This document shows, in pieces, positions 1 to 10,016 of a DNA stretch of 64,000 nucleotides; the stretch's first letter is position 1; the number at the start of each line of letters is the position of its first letter. Made by a program: the position numbers and the translations under genes. This DNA is from Bacteroidota bacterium (lineage in GTDB: Bacteria > Bacteroidota > Bacteroidia > Bacteroidales > WCHB1-69), in assembly GCA_023392945.1 (NCBI GenBank), contig JAEWNB010000136.1:4745-68744 (forward strand), written 5' to 3'. Under the pieces are notes generated by a model, which ran no database searches, was not told the origin of the DNA, and was given only the letters and a program-made list of their open reading frames with translations.

Positions 1-47
1 TTTTTAATTCAAAAATCTAAAAAAGTTATCATTTTCATTTTTTTTTG

Positions 48-55
48 CAATTTTG
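48..55 (+). promoter_or_regulatory. possible -7 box for porU
   Basis: CAATTTTG resembles the Bacteroidota -7 element TAnnTTTG with one mismatch and lies about 50 bases before the porU start. No clear -33 element is seen, so this is weak. Confidence 0.3.
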
Positions 56-107
56 CATACACAACCACGTTTTTGTTTCTGATTAACTTTAATATTAATA
101 ACGTAAT

Positions 108-3100
108 ATGAACATTAAATCTTTGGGAGTCATCCTAACTTTTATCACATTTTTTATTCAAACATCTGATATTCAAGCACAAATTATTCAAAAGTCTTAT
201 ACCATCGAATGGCAGGATCATCTTATTTTCTCGCCTGATGAGAATAACACCATTGAATTACTATACTTTAAAGATGCAATTTCTGACGAAAAATTTCCTT
301 CGTTGCCACTTTTTTTTGAAAAAATTCCAATTAATGATTATTTTCAGGACTACACATACACAATAGGCAATATTCAGTATGCTCCCCTTTCCAAAGGTGA
401 ATTGGAACTAATTCCTAAGGATTTCAATCAATCTGAATTAAAAATCAACATCCGGACAGTAATTGAAAAAAAGAACTATTTCACTGCCATTACGTTCCTT
501 CCAATTATAAAAAACAGAGATGGCAATTATGTCAAAATCACCTCTCTAAGTTTCACCTATCAGGGGGCAAGCAAATCAAAAAGCCTCAAATCCCGATCCT
601 ATGCAGAAAACTCTGTATTACAATCCGGAAATTGGTATAAAATATCCATTTCCAGGAATGGTATTTTCAAAGTAACTTATGATGACCTTGTCAAATTAGG
701 AGTTCCCGTTTCCGGTCTGGCTTCTTCCAATATTTCCCTATTCGGTAATGGCGGGGGCAAACTTGCTGAAAAAAATAGTGTAGGTCGCTTTGATGATTTG
801 CAGGAAAATCCGATTCAGCTATTTGATGGCGGGGACAACTCTTTCGACAAAGGAGACTATTTTATTTTTTATGGTCAGGGTCCACACACTTGGGAATATT
901 CAACAATTACAAATTATTTCACCCACTCTTACAATATTTATAGTGACTACGCTTACTATTATATCAACACAGGTGCCGGAATAGGAGAAAAGAAAAGGAT
1001 TGTTACCGTTGACAATTCATTCATGGCTGCCAATCAAAATGCCTCAACATATACGCATTATGATTTTTATGAAGTTGATGAAACCAACTTTGGGGAATCG
1101 GGACAGAAATGGTTTGGCGACCTTTTTGATATCACCACAGAGCATACCTATTCCTTTTCATTACCTTCCTATATTGCCACCTCTGCCAGAATATCTCTTG
1201 CCGGGGCTTTTATTTCTGCAACCCCTTCCTATATTCAAGTTTATGCTAACGATAATTATATAGGAAGATTAAGTGCCGGGACTGTTTCAGGAGATAACAT
1301 TGCCTTATACAGTGATGCAGATTTAACTTTTACTCCCTCTTCTTCGACCATTAAGTTAACTCTTAATTACAACAAGCCCAATTCATCTTCTTCTGCTTAT
1401 CTTGACTGGATTGAGTTACAAGCTACTTGTAATTTACAGATGCATTCGGCACAGGTGCCCTTTTGCAATACACAAACGATAGGGACAGGAAACATTACCC
1501 AATATTCCATTTCAAATGCAAATGCCAACACAACTGTTTGGGATGTTACAAATCCCACCAATGCATTCCGCATGGGAGGAACATTGGCTGACGGCACTTT
1601 TGCTTTCAAATCTCCTTCGGATACGTTGCATAAGTTTGTTGCTTTCAACGGAAGCAGCTATTATTCCGTCAATAGTGTCGGAAAAGTGAGCAATCAGAAT
1701 CTTCACAACTCGGGTGAGACAGAAATGGTGATTGTGACCTATCCCGACTTCAGTTCTCAGGCAGAACGTTTGGCACAATACAGAAGAACCCATGATGGCT
1801 TAACGGTTAAAGTGGTCACTCCACAACAGGTATACAATGAATTTTCATCAGGGGCACAGGATCCTACAGCAATAAGAGATTATATGAAGCTGATTTACGA
1901 CAAAAGCGGAGGAAAAAATCCAAAGTATCTTTTATTGGTTGGAAGACCTTCTTACGATTACAGAGGCAGAGTGACCGGAACAAAAAATTATGTTCCCAAT
2001 TACCAGTCAAACTCATTAATTAATGAAACAGATTTCCGTTCCAATGACGACTATTTCGGTTTACTTGACGAAAATGAAGGAGCTGATTGCATCGGAATGG
2101 TTGACGTATCCATTGGGCGATTTCCGGTAAATAGTCTGGCTCAAACCAAGATTGCAATTGACAAGACACTCCGATATTCTGCTGAAAGCAATCTTATTTC
2201 GGATGTCAATTCTCCGTTGGTTTCCAATCTTGCCGACTGGAGAAATGTATTTACTTTTGTTGCGGACGATCAGGATTGTTCAACCCATATAAGCACTGCT
2301 GATCTTTCTGCCATATCAGTTGCCAACAGCAACAAAAACATTAATTTCGATAAAATATATTGTGATGCTTACCAGCAGGTTTCCTATTCCGGAGGACAGC
2401 GATATCCGGATGTAAACGATGCCATTAATAACCGCATGCAAAGAGGTTCTCTGATATTCTCCTACATTGGACATGGCGGCGCAAACGGATGGGCAGTTGA
2501 AAGAATTCTTGAAATTTCTGATATGAATAAATGGACCAATCTTTACAATCAACCGTTAATGGTAACTCTAACGTGTGAATTTGCCTGGTATGACCGGAAA
2601 GTTACTTCTCCCGCAGAAATGATTTTCTTAAATCAAAACGGGGGAGCTGCAGGATTAATCACCACTTCGCGTGTGGCTTTTACAGGATCTAACCATCAGT
2701 ATGCAATGAAACTGTTTTCGGGCGTTTTCGATTTGGAAGATAATCATTACAAAACATTCGGAGACCTCAACAGAATTGCCAAAAACGGTGCCGGTGGTGC
2801 TATCGGGGGTCTGAATATGATTTTTTTGATGGGTGACCCTTCTCTTAAACTGGCTGTTCCAAGATACAATGTATTGACTGATTCTATTAACGGAATATCC
2901 GTCAGTGGCAACTTGGATACCCTAAAGGCCCTTTCAAAGGTGACAATTAAAGGGAGGATTACGGACGAAAACGGCGACTTACTCTCTGATTTCAATGGAA
3001 ATGTTTTCCCATCGGTTTTTGATAAAGCCATCACACAAGGAACATTACAAAACGACCCTACCAGCTGTTACTACGAATTTGAAGTACAGAAGAGTGTCCT

Positions 3101-3941
3101 CTTTAAAGGAAATGCCTCTGTTAAAAATGGGCTATTTGAATTTTCATTTATTGTGCCAAAAGACATCAATTATTCCTATGGTACCGGAAAAATAAGTTAC
3201 TATGCCCGAAACAACAATTCTGATGCTGCGGGATATTTCAATGAGGCTATCATCGGCGGATTCAGCAGCAATCCTATTGAAGATAACAACGGACCGGAAA
3301 TTGCGCTATACATGAACGATGAAAAGTTTGTCAATGGCGGAACCACCAATCAGAATCCGACATTATTGGTTAAATTAAAAGATGAATTCGGAATTAATAC
3401 TACCGGCAACGGAATTGGACATGATATTGTGGCCATTCTGGATGATGCAACAGATGCTCCCATTATTCTTAACGACTACTATCAGGCTGTTCAGGATAGT
3501 TTTAACTGTGGGACCATCCGCTATCCCCTTCATAATATTCCATTGGGAAGTCATACCATCAAAGTCCGTGCCTGGGACATCATAAATAATTTCAGCGAAA
3601 GCACTTTGAATTTTAAAGTAGTTTCAGATGAAGGACTTACCATTGACCATGTTTTAAACTATCCTAATCCCTTTACGACTCATACTGAATTTTATTTTGA
3701 ACATAACAAACCCGGTGAAACTTTTGATATTCTGGTTCAGGTTTTCACCATTTCCGGAAAACTAATCAAAACCATTGAATCTACTCAATTTATAGAGGGA
3801 AACAGAAGCAACCCCATTGTATGGAATGGGCTGGATGACTATGGAGACAAACTGGGAAAAGGAGTTTATCTTTATCGCCTGAGAGTCAGGAATCAGGAAG
3901 GGAAAACAGCGGAGAAAATTGAAAAATTAGTCATCCTATAA
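108..3941 (+). CDS. porU: Type IX secretion system sortase PorU (C25 peptidase)
   Basis: PorU is the outer-membrane, surface-facing cysteine peptidase that removes the C-terminal signal of T9SS cargo and helps attach it to the cell surface. The 1277-residue protein has an N-terminal signal peptide, a propeptide-like region, and a gingipain-type C25 domain in the middle. The probable catalytic pair is visible: His789 in a GHGGANGW motif and Cys823 in LTCEFAW. Ig-like segments follow, and the last ~90 residues form a T9SS C-terminal domain beginning near a YPNPF motif; PorU is known to keep this domain uncleaved. The gene sits 57 bases before porV, its known partner, so co-transcription is likely. 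Length and motifs fit the family well. Confidence 0.93.
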   Translation: MNIKSLGVILTFITFFIQTSDIQAQIIQKSYTIEWQDHLIFSPDENNTIELLYFKDAISDEKFPSLPLFFEKIPINDYFQDYTYTIGNIQYAPLSKGELELIPKDFNQSELKINIRTVIEKKNYFTAITFLPIIKNRDGNYVKITSLSFTYQGASKSKSLKSRSYAENSVLQSGNWYKISISRNGIFKVTYDDLVKLGVPVSGLASSNISLFGNGGGKLAEKNSVGRFDDLQENPIQLFDGGDNSFDKGDYFIFYGQGPHTWEYSTITNYFTHSYNIYSDYAYYYINTGAGIGEKKRIVTVDNSFMAANQNASTYTHYDFYEVDETNFGESGQKWFGDLFDITTEHTYSFSLPSYIATSARISLAGAFISATPSYIQVYANDNYIGRLSAGTVSGDNIALYSDADLTFTPSSSTIKLTLNYNKPNSSSSAYLDWIELQATCNLQMHSAQVPFCNTQTIGTGNITQYSISNANANTTVWDVTNPTNAFRMGGTLADGTFAFKSPSDTLHKFVAFNGSSYYSVNSVGKVSNQNLHNSGETEMVIVTYPDFSSQAERLAQYRRTHDGLTVKVVTPQQVYNEFSSGAQDPTAIRDYMKLIYDKSGGKNPKYLLLVGRPSYDYRGRVTGTKNYVPNYQSNSLINETDFRSNDDYFGLLDENEGADCIGMVDVSIGRFPVNSLAQTKIAIDKTLRYSAESNLISDVNSPLVSNLADWRNVFTFVADDQDCSTHISTADLSAISVANSNKNINFDKIYCDAYQQVSYSGGQRYPDVNDAINNRMQRGSLIFSYIGHGGANGWAVERILEISDMNKWTNLYNQPLMVTLTCEFAWYDRKVTSPAEMIFLNQNGGAAGLITTSRVAFTGSNHQYAMKLFSGVFDLEDNHYKTFGDLNRIAKNGAGGAIGGLNMIFLMGDPSLKLAVPRYNVLTDSINGISVSGNLDTLKALSKVTIKGRITDENGDLLSDFNGNVFPSVFDKAITQGTLQNDPTSCYYEFEVQKSVLFKGNASVKNGLFEFSFIVPKDINYSYGTGKISYYARNNNSDAAGYFNEAIIGGFSSNPIEDNNGPEIALYMNDEKFVNGGTTNQNPTLLVKLKDEFGINTTGNGIGHDIVAILDDATDAPIILNDYYQAVQDSFNCGTIRYPLHNIPLGSHTIKVRAWDIINNFSESTLNFKVVSDEGLTIDHVLNYPNPFTTHTEFYFEHNKPGETFDILVQVFTISGKLIKTIESTQFIEGNRSNPIVWNGLDDYGDKLGKGVYLYRLRVRNQEGKTAEKIEKLVIL

Positions 3942-3998
3942 AATAATTGTCTATTAGTTCCGTTACTTGAAAAGTTTTCATTTAAAGAAATATATTTT

Positions 3999-5246
3999 AT
4001 GATTAAAAAAATTGGCATTCTCGTTGCAGTTCTCATCATTTCATTTAATTTGAGTTATTCGCAGGGTGTTGGACAAACCAACTATGATTATTTAGGCAGA
4101 GGTTATTTAAATACCATTACAACAGCAGTTCCTTTTTTATTGATTGCCCCTGATTCGCGTTCCGGAGCAATGGGAGACATTGGCTGTGCCACTTCTGCCG
4201 ATGCAGCATCACAACATCACAACCCTTCAAAATATGTTTTTAACAAGAACACTTTCGGAATTTCAATTTCCTATAGTCCTTGGTTGCGTAATTTAGTTGG
4301 AGATATCAACCTAATGCACCTTGCTGCCTACTGGAAAATTACGCCCATGGATGCCATTGCATTTTCATTGCGCTATTTTTCATTGGGAGATATCACTTTC
4401 ATGGATGAAAACGGCTATCCAATGGGAGACCAAAAACCCAATGAATTTGCCTTAGATTTCACATACTCACGTAAGCTTATTGACCAGTTGTCAATCGCTA
4501 TTACTCCGCGTTTTGTTTACTCAAACCTGACTGCCAACCAGTATGTTTCCGGACAGGAAACCGAAGCAGGATTAGCCGGAGCGGCTGACCTTTCTCTCTT
4601 TTATCAGCAAGATTTTAAAGCCAAAGGGCTCTATAATTCTATTTTAAGAGCCGGGTTGAATATTTCTAATATGGGAAACAAAATGTCCTATTCTTCAGGG
4701 ACCCTGAGAAGGGATTTTTTGCCTACTAATTTAAAAATTGGCATTGGCTATACCATGGAATTTGACGAATATAATGAGCTGACCATTGCAGCCGAAATCA
4801 GCAAGTTGCTGGTTCCGACTCCACCAGTTTATGCTACCGATTCAAGCGGAAAAATTCTTTATGATGAGGCAAATAACCCTATTATTGGAGCCGGAAAAGA
4901 CCCTGATGTTGGCGTTTTTACAGGTATGATCCAGTCATTCTATGATTCTCCTGGTGGTTTTAGAGAAGAACTCAGGGAAGTTATTTGGTCTGCAGGAATT
5001 GAATATGCATACCGTGATCTTCTCTTCGTAAGAGGTGGCTACTTTCATGAAAGCCAATACAAAGGAAACCGCCAGTATCTTACTATCGGAGCCGGTCTTA
5101 AATACAACGTATTTGCCATTGATGTTGCCTATCTTTTTACTATTGATCAATATCATCCTTTGGAAAACACCCTTCGCTTTACCTTGACTTTTGATTTTGA
5201 ATCCTTTCAGAAAGAAGTTATTAAGAAACAGGGGAAATTAAAATAA
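3999..5246 (+). CDS. porV: Type IX secretion system outer-membrane protein PorV
   Basis: PorV (LptO) is a FadL-like beta-barrel that binds translocated T9SS cargo and carries it to the PorU attachment complex. The 415-residue protein has a signal peptide (about 1-21), an early SGAMGDIGCATSADAASQHHNPSK segment (a PorV hallmark, quoted here only in outline), and regular amphipathic strands to the C-terminus. The length is typical. It follows porU directly on the same strand and is followed after 12 bases by ispF, so porU, porV and ispF are probably one transcript. The porU-porV adjacency is common in Bacteroidota and strengthens both calls. Confidence 0.92.
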   Translation: MIKKIGILVAVLIISFNLSYSQGVGQTNYDYLGRGYLNTITTAVPFLLIAPDSRSGAMGDIGCATSADAASQHHNPSKYVFNKNTFGISISYSPWLRNLVGDINLMHLAAYWKITPMDAIAFSLRYFSLGDITFMDENGYPMGDQKPNEFALDFTYSRKLIDQLSIAITPRFVYSNLTANQYVSGQETEAGLAGAADLSLFYQQDFKAKGLYNSILRAGLNISNMGNKMSYSSGTLRRDFLPTNLKIGIGYTMEFDEYNELTIAAEISKLLVPTPPVYATDSSGKILYDEANNPIIGAGKDPDVGVFTGMIQSFYDSPGGFREELREVIWSAGIEYAYRDLLFVRGGYFHESQYKGNRQYLTIGAGLKYNVFAIDVAYLFTIDQYHPLENTLRFTLTFDFESFQKEVIKKQGKLK

Positions 5247-5258
5247 AAACAGAACAAA

Positions 5259-5729
5259 ATGAGAGTAGGCTTAGGTTACGATTCTCATAGACTGGAAAAT
5301 GACCGTAAACTTATCTTGGGGGGAGTCCATGTTCCTTTCCCTAAAGGGGCTGTTGCTCATTCTGACGGAGATGTTGTAATCCATGCCCTTTGTGATGCTC
5401 TCTTCGGAGCTGCCGGCATGAAAGATATCGGAACCCACTTTCCTGATACCAATCCCGAATTCAAAAATATTGACAGTAAAATTTTGCTTGCCAAAACCAT
5501 CGAAATTTTATCTGACAAGGATTTCTGTGTGAACAATGTTGACATAACTATTGTTTTGGAAACTCCTAAACTGTCGCCATATATTGATAAAATGATTGAA
5601 ACGCTCTCCTCTATCATGAAAATTGACTGCTCCAGATTGTCGATTAAAGCCAAAAGCAACGAAAAAATGGGCTTTATCGGAGCAGGTGAAGGAGTAGTTG
5701 CCTTTGCAATCGTTTCCCTCAATGAATGA
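5259..5729 (+). CDS. ispF: 2-C-methyl-D-erythritol 2,4-cyclodiphosphate synthase IspF
   Basis: IspF converts CDP-methylerythritol 2-phosphate to the cyclodiphosphate in the MEP isoprenoid pathway, as a cytosolic zinc-dependent trimer. The 156-residue protein has the family's standard length. The N-terminus shows the metal-binding GYDSHR motif (Asp8, His10), then AHSDGDVVIHALCDALFGA with the third metal-ligand His, then the DIGTHFPD motif. The C-terminus holds the substrate-contacting KAKSNEKMGFIGAGEG segment. The gene lies 12 bases after porV and 52 bases before a secreted M3 peptidase. No other MEP genes are next to it. Confidence 0.96.
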   Translation: MRVGLGYDSHRLENDRKLILGGVHVPFPKGAVAHSDGDVVIHALCDALFGAAGMKDIGTHFPDTNPEFKNIDSKILLAKTIEILSDKDFCVNNVDITIVLETPKLSPYIDKMIETLSSIMKIDCSRLSIKAKSNEKMGFIGAGEGVVAFAIVSLNE

Positions 5730-5781
5730 CAACATTTTGAATTTCTCTTTTCATTCATTATAAAAATAAAAAACAATAAAT

Positions 5782-7884
5782 ATGAAAAAAACACTACTAT
5801 TAATTGGAATCTTTACCGTTATGACAATGTTACTTAATGCTCAGAATGACAATGAAATGCCAAAGGACAATCCTTTGCTGCTGGAATGGGGAACTCCCTA
5901 CCAGACTCCCCCTTTTGATAAAATAAAACCGGAGCATTATATTCCGGCATACGAATATGCCATTAAAGCCGCAAAAGAAGAGATATACAGGATTACCCAT
6001 GTCAAGATGAAGGCTTCCTTCAATAACACCATTGCAGCACTTGACAGATCCGGGAGTTTATTGAACCGCATCAACGGTGTATTTTTCAATATGCTTTACT
6101 GCAACTCCACTCCTGAACTACAGGAAATAGCACAAAAAATTAGTCCGATGCTAACGGAATACAGCAATGATATTACGTTAGATCCCATTCTCTTTAACCG
6201 CATTAAAGATGTTTATGCCAATCCCGGAAAACTCAATCCTGAGCAACAAATGCTTCTTGAAAACACCTACCGTGCTTTTTTAAACAGTGGAGCAACTTTA
6301 TCAGAGGAAAACAAGAAAATTTTCAGAGAGTTAACCATGGAGCTCTCACAGCTTTCATTATCCTATAACCAGAATGTACTTAACGCCACTAATTCATGGT
6401 ACAAAAATGTCACCTCTAAAAAAGATCTCAAAGGAATACCGGCAGCAGATTTAGCCATTGCCAAAGAAAAAGCAAAAGAAAAAAAATTAAAAGGCTGGGT
6501 ATTTGACCTATCCTACCCCAGTTTTTTAGCCGTGATGAAATATGCCGATAATAGAGAATTGAGGAAAGAGATGTATATTCATAATGGTAGCAGGGCTTTT
6601 GAAGGGGAGTATGACAATAGCAAAAACATCAAAGAAATTTTAATGAAACGTGATAAAATTGCCAAGCTGTTGGGTTATCAAAACTATGCTGAGTATGCAC
6701 TTCAAGATAGAATGGCAGAAAATCCAAAAAAAGTTTACACCCTTTTAGATCAACTGCTTCAATATTCAATGCCTGTTGCAAAAAAAGAAATAGAGTCGCT
6801 GAATCAATTTGCATCAGAATCAGGTTTTAAGGGAAGTATAGAAAGGTGGGACTTTACCTATTATTCAGAGAAACAAAAAAGCAAGCTTTTCAATCTCAAC
6901 GATGAAATGTTGAAACCCTATTTTAAACTTGAAAATGTTATTGACGGAGTTTTTGCACTGGCAACCGATCTTTACGATCTTAAATTTATACCTACCAATA
7001 AAATCCCCAAATATCATCCTGATGTAAAAGTATATGAAGTATATAGAGATCAGCAAATTCAAGCAATATTATATTTGGATTTTCACCCAAGAGCTTCCAA
7101 AAAAGACGGTGCCTGGATGACCAATTTCAGAGAACAATATATAAACGATTATGGAGAAAAGATTATCCCGTTGGTTTCCCTTGTTATGAATTTCACGCCT
7201 TCCACTCCAAAAGAACCTTCATTGCTGACCTTTTACGAAGTTACTACATTTTTACATGAATTTGGGCACGCCTTACATGGGATGGCATCAAATGTCACCT
7301 ATCAGAGCCTTTCAGGAACCAATGTAAAAAGAGATTTTGTTGAACTTCCTTCTCAAATAAATGAAAACTGGGCGAGTGAATTTGAATTTCTCAAGAAATT
7401 TGCTTTTCATTATAAAACAGGAGAAGTTATTCCTATGGAATTAATTTCAAAACTAAGGGAATTTGACAACTTCCAGGCAGGCTATACTTCATGCCGACAA
7501 CTCTCTTTTGGCTATCTGGATATGATGTGGCACACCATCAACCCTGATGAAATTGAAAATGTACTGGAAATTGAAAGGAAAGAACTTGATAAGACGGAAT
7601 TGATGCCGGTTGTTCCCAATACTTGTATGAGTACTTCTTTCTCCCATATTTTCTCCGGTGGTTATTCGGCAGGTTATTATAGTTACAAATGGGCAGAAGT
7701 GCTGGATGCTGATGCTTTTGGGCTTTTCCGCGAAAAAGGAGTTATGAACAAAGAGGTGGCCCGTTCTTTTTATGATAATATTCTTTCAAAAGGAGGCTCC
7801 GAAAAGCCGATGGACCTCTATATAAAATTCAGAGGCAGAGAACCTGAAATTAAGGCTTTGCTCGAAAGAAGCGGACTTAAATAA
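5782..7884 (+). CDS. M3 family oligopeptidase (Dcp-like), probably periplasmic
   Basis: A zinc metallopeptidase of family M3 (peptidyl-dipeptidase Dcp / oligopeptidase A group) that cleaves short peptides. The 700-residue protein starts with a signal peptide ending near LLNAQ, so periplasmic location is likely. A helical N-terminal half precedes the catalytic HEFGHALH motif (His492, Glu493, His496), with the downstream Glu ligand in the FVELPSQ region. The C-terminal HIFSGGYSAGYYSY segment holds the substrate-binding Tyr and His typical of M3. It is the last gene of the porU-porV-ispF run and ends at a strong terminator. Whether it is strictly dipeptidyl or endo-acting cannot be told from sequence. 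Confidence 0.92.
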   Translation: MKKTLLLIGIFTVMTMLLNAQNDNEMPKDNPLLLEWGTPYQTPPFDKIKPEHYIPAYEYAIKAAKEEIYRITHVKMKASFNNTIAALDRSGSLLNRINGVFFNMLYCNSTPELQEIAQKISPMLTEYSNDITLDPILFNRIKDVYANPGKLNPEQQMLLENTYRAFLNSGATLSEENKKIFRELTMELSQLSLSYNQNVLNATNSWYKNVTSKKDLKGIPAADLAIAKEKAKEKKLKGWVFDLSYPSFLAVMKYADNRELRKEMYIHNGSRAFEGEYDNSKNIKEILMKRDKIAKLLGYQNYAEYALQDRMAENPKKVYTLLDQLLQYSMPVAKKEIESLNQFASESGFKGSIERWDFTYYSEKQKSKLFNLNDEMLKPYFKLENVIDGVFALATDLYDLKFIPTNKIPKYHPDVKVYEVYRDQQIQAILYLDFHPRASKKDGAWMTNFREQYINDYGEKIIPLVSLVMNFTPSTPKEPSLLTFYEVTTFLHEFGHALHGMASNVTYQSLSGTNVKRDFVELPSQINENWASEFEFLKKFAFHYKTGEVIPMELISKLREFDNFQAGYTSCRQLSFGYLDMMWHTINPDEIENVLEIERKELDKTELMPVVPNTCMSTSFSHIFSGGYSAGYYSYKWAEVLDADAFGLFREKGVMNKEVARSFYDNILSKGGSEKPMDLYIKFRGREPEIKALLERSGLK

Positions 7885-7888
7885 ACTT

Positions 7889-7918
7889 AAAACTGCCATT
7901 GACATCAATGGCAGTTTT
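7889..7918 (+). terminator. Intrinsic terminator after the M3 peptidase
   Basis: A perfect 12-bp stem (AAAACTGCCATT and its complement) with a 6-nt loop is followed on the plus strand by TTTTTT. The right arm lies within the last codons of recQ on the other strand, so one hairpin serves two purposes. Confidence 0.88.
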
Positions 7919-9797
7919 TTATTTCCCCTTTATCTATTAAATATCTCACCACTTTAATAACTTTCTCTTCGGGATAATCCCCGGACAAAGAAAAAATCAC
8001 CTCTTTCAACTTAACATTTCCCGAGTTAACAGTACTTTTCACAGCCTCGGCAATAACCTTAAATTCGTCTGCCGATAGATTCAATTTGTGAATTTTCAGA
8101 CATACATCACACTTGCCACATGGGGTACTTTTCTTCTCCCCAAAATATTGGAGCAATAACTCACTGCGACAACGGTCGGTGCAATTCACAAAATTCAATA
8201 CAGCATCTAACCGTTTTTGGGCGACCGACTTTCGTTGCTTATAAATCACATCGTCAAAATAGAGATATTTTTCATCCACACGATTCTCAACAAAAAGCAA
8301 CTCCGGTTTTCCTGTACGGCACTTGTAGTCAATAACTCCAATTTTGGCGAGCGAAAGAAGATGATCTTCCACCTCTTTCTCCTCAACATTCATCCTTCGG
8401 GCAAGGAGACTTTCGTTGACATTGACATAATCGGTAAATAAGCCTGAATAGGAACGAAGCAGCAATTTTATAAAATCCTCAAAAGCGGGATATAGTGCAT
8501 AGAATTTTTCAAAATCCTCAGACTTTAACATCAGATGAACCGAAGAACTTTGTTTTGCATTTTCCGTCAAAAGTAACACCCCTATTTTTTCAAGAAAACT
8601 AATGCAATTAAACAATACTAAAGGCTTAAGATTAAATTTATTTGCAAAAAAATCAATATCAAAAGGATAGGATGAATTCTCACCGGTTCCTACTGCAACC
8701 CCGAAATGATTTGCCAAATCCCTATAAGTTTTTTTAATAACTGGGGGTTTAGGAAACGAGAGTTCAAAATTAGTTAGTAATTCTTTCAAGTCGGCATCAT
8801 CATACAACATCACAGCAATTGAGGCTTTTTCATCTCTACCTCCTCTTCCTGCTTCCTGAAAATAGGCTTCCAGGGTATCCGGAATGTCAAGATGCACCAC
8901 AAATCTTACGTCAGGTTTGTCGATTCCCATTCCAAAAGCATTTGTTGAGACAATAACCCTTGTTTTTCCGGACATCCAATTGCGTTGTCTCTCATCACGG
9001 ACAGTACTATCAAGACCCGCATGATAGTAGTCTGCGGCAATTCCATTTCTTTTTAAAAATTCGGCAATTCCTCTGGTCTTCCTCCTATTTCTCACATAGA
9101 CGATCCCGGTCCCGGGATTGCGTTTCATCAGCCTCAACATACGATTCTGTTTATCTTCCTCTTTAATAATAAAGTATGTTAAATTGTCGCGCTTAAAACT
9201 TTTTTGAAACAGATTTTTATTTTTAAAAAGCAATTTTTCCTGAATATCAATCACCACTTCGGGAGTAGCAGTAGCAGTCAGAGCCAATACCGGCACAGCA
9301 GGAAAAAATTGTCTGATTTCTGCAATTTCGAGATATGGCGGACGAAAATCATATCCCCATTGCGAAATACAATGGGCTTCATCCACCGCTACCAGCGAAA
9401 CCTTCATCTTCCTGATATTCACTCTAAAAAGATCCGTCTTCAATCTTTCGGGTGAAACATAAAGGAACTTGTAGTCATCAGACAGAACAGCGTTGTTAAT
9501 AATCAACTCGATTTCATGTTGCGACATACCTGAATAGATAGCGGCAGCTTTAATTTTCTTATTTTTCAAATTTTCCACCTGATCTTTCATCAGCGCAATA
9601 AGCGGAGAAACCACTATACAAAGTCCTTCCATAGCAAGTGCCGGAACCTGAAAGCAAATGGACTTGCCTCCTCCGGTAGGTAATAATGCCAGTGTATCTT
9701 TGCCTTCGAGAACCGATAAAATAATATCTTCCTGAAGCGGGCGGAAATGATCGTACCCCCAATACTTTTTCAAAATTTCACGAATACGATCTTTCAT
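7905..9797 (-). CDS. recQ: ATP-dependent DNA helicase RecQ
   Basis: RecQ is a 3'-5' DNA helicase used in recombination repair and fork restart. The 630-residue protein contains Walker A (LLPTGGGKS) near residue 40, the DEAH box (VDEAHCISQWGYDFRP) and helicase C motifs (GRGGRDE). A zinc-binding element has cysteines in CTDRCRSELLLQYFG and CGKCDVC, and a winged-helix region is present. It appears to lack the C-terminal HRDC domain found in the E. coli enzyme. A Bacteroidota promoter box lies 28 bases upstream. Its 3' end overlaps the terminator of the convergent peptidase gene. Bacteroidota often carry more than one RecQ, so the exact paralogue is uncertain. Confidence 0.94.
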   Translation of the reverse strand: MKDRIREILKKYWGYDHFRPLQEDIILSVLEGKDTLALLPTGGGKSICFQVPALAMEGLCIVVSPLIALMKDQVENLKNKKIKAAAIYSGMSQHEIELIINNAVLSDDYKFLYVSPERLKTDLFRVNIRKMKVSLVAVDEAHCISQWGYDFRPPYLEIAEIRQFFPAVPVLALTATATPEVVIDIQEKLLFKNKNLFQKSFKRDNLTYFIIKEEDKQNRMLRLMKRNPGTGIVYVRNRRKTRGIAEFLKRNGIAADYYHAGLDSTVRDERQRNWMSGKTRVIVSTNAFGMGIDKPDVRFVVHLDIPDTLEAYFQEAGRGGRDEKASIAVMLYDDADLKELLTNFELSFPKPPVIKKTYRDLANHFGVAVGTGENSSYPFDIDFFANKFNLKPLVLFNCISFLEKIGVLLLTENAKQSSSVHLMLKSEDFEKFYALYPAFEDFIKLLLRSYSGLFTDYVNVNESLLARRMNVEEKEVEDHLLSLAKIGVIDYKCRTGKPELLFVENRVDEKYLYFDDVIYKQRKSVAQKRLDAVLNFVNCTDRCRSELLLQYFGEKKSTPCGKCDVCLKIHKLNLSADEFKVIAEAVKSTVNSGNVKLKEVIFSLSGDYPEEKVIKVVRYLIDKGEIKNCH

Positions 9798-9824
9798 AAT
9801 CTTCTTTGACGTCTAATCAGTTGG

Positions 9825-9832
9825 CAAATTTA
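9825..9832 (-). promoter_or_regulatory. -7 promoter box for recQ
   Basis: On the minus strand this reads TAAATTTG, matching TAnnTTTG, and sits 28 bases upstream of the recQ ATG. Confidence 0.6.
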
Positions 9833-9989
9833 CACGAAATAAGTTATACCACAAACATCCTGCAAAAGATTTGATTTTGTTTATTTCTTTTATTCTTTAA
9901 TAAAGGGGAGAAATTACTTTTACAAAAAACAGTGAATTCTATTCACATAATACATTTACAGCATACCCATCACATTCTGACATTTTATC

Positions 9990-9997
9990 TATATTTG
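9990..9997 (+). promoter_or_regulatory. -7 promoter box for the VOC/HdrC pair
   Basis: TATATTTG matches the Bacteroidota -7 element exactly and lies 20 bases before the VOC gene start, giving a very short leader. Confidence 0.65.
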
Positions 9998-10016
9998 CAA
10001 AGTTAAAAAAAGGACT

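Noticed and set aside
5357..5794. 145-residue minus-strand ORF over ispF
   Set aside because: It is the antisense shadow of a clear IspF; no family motifs.
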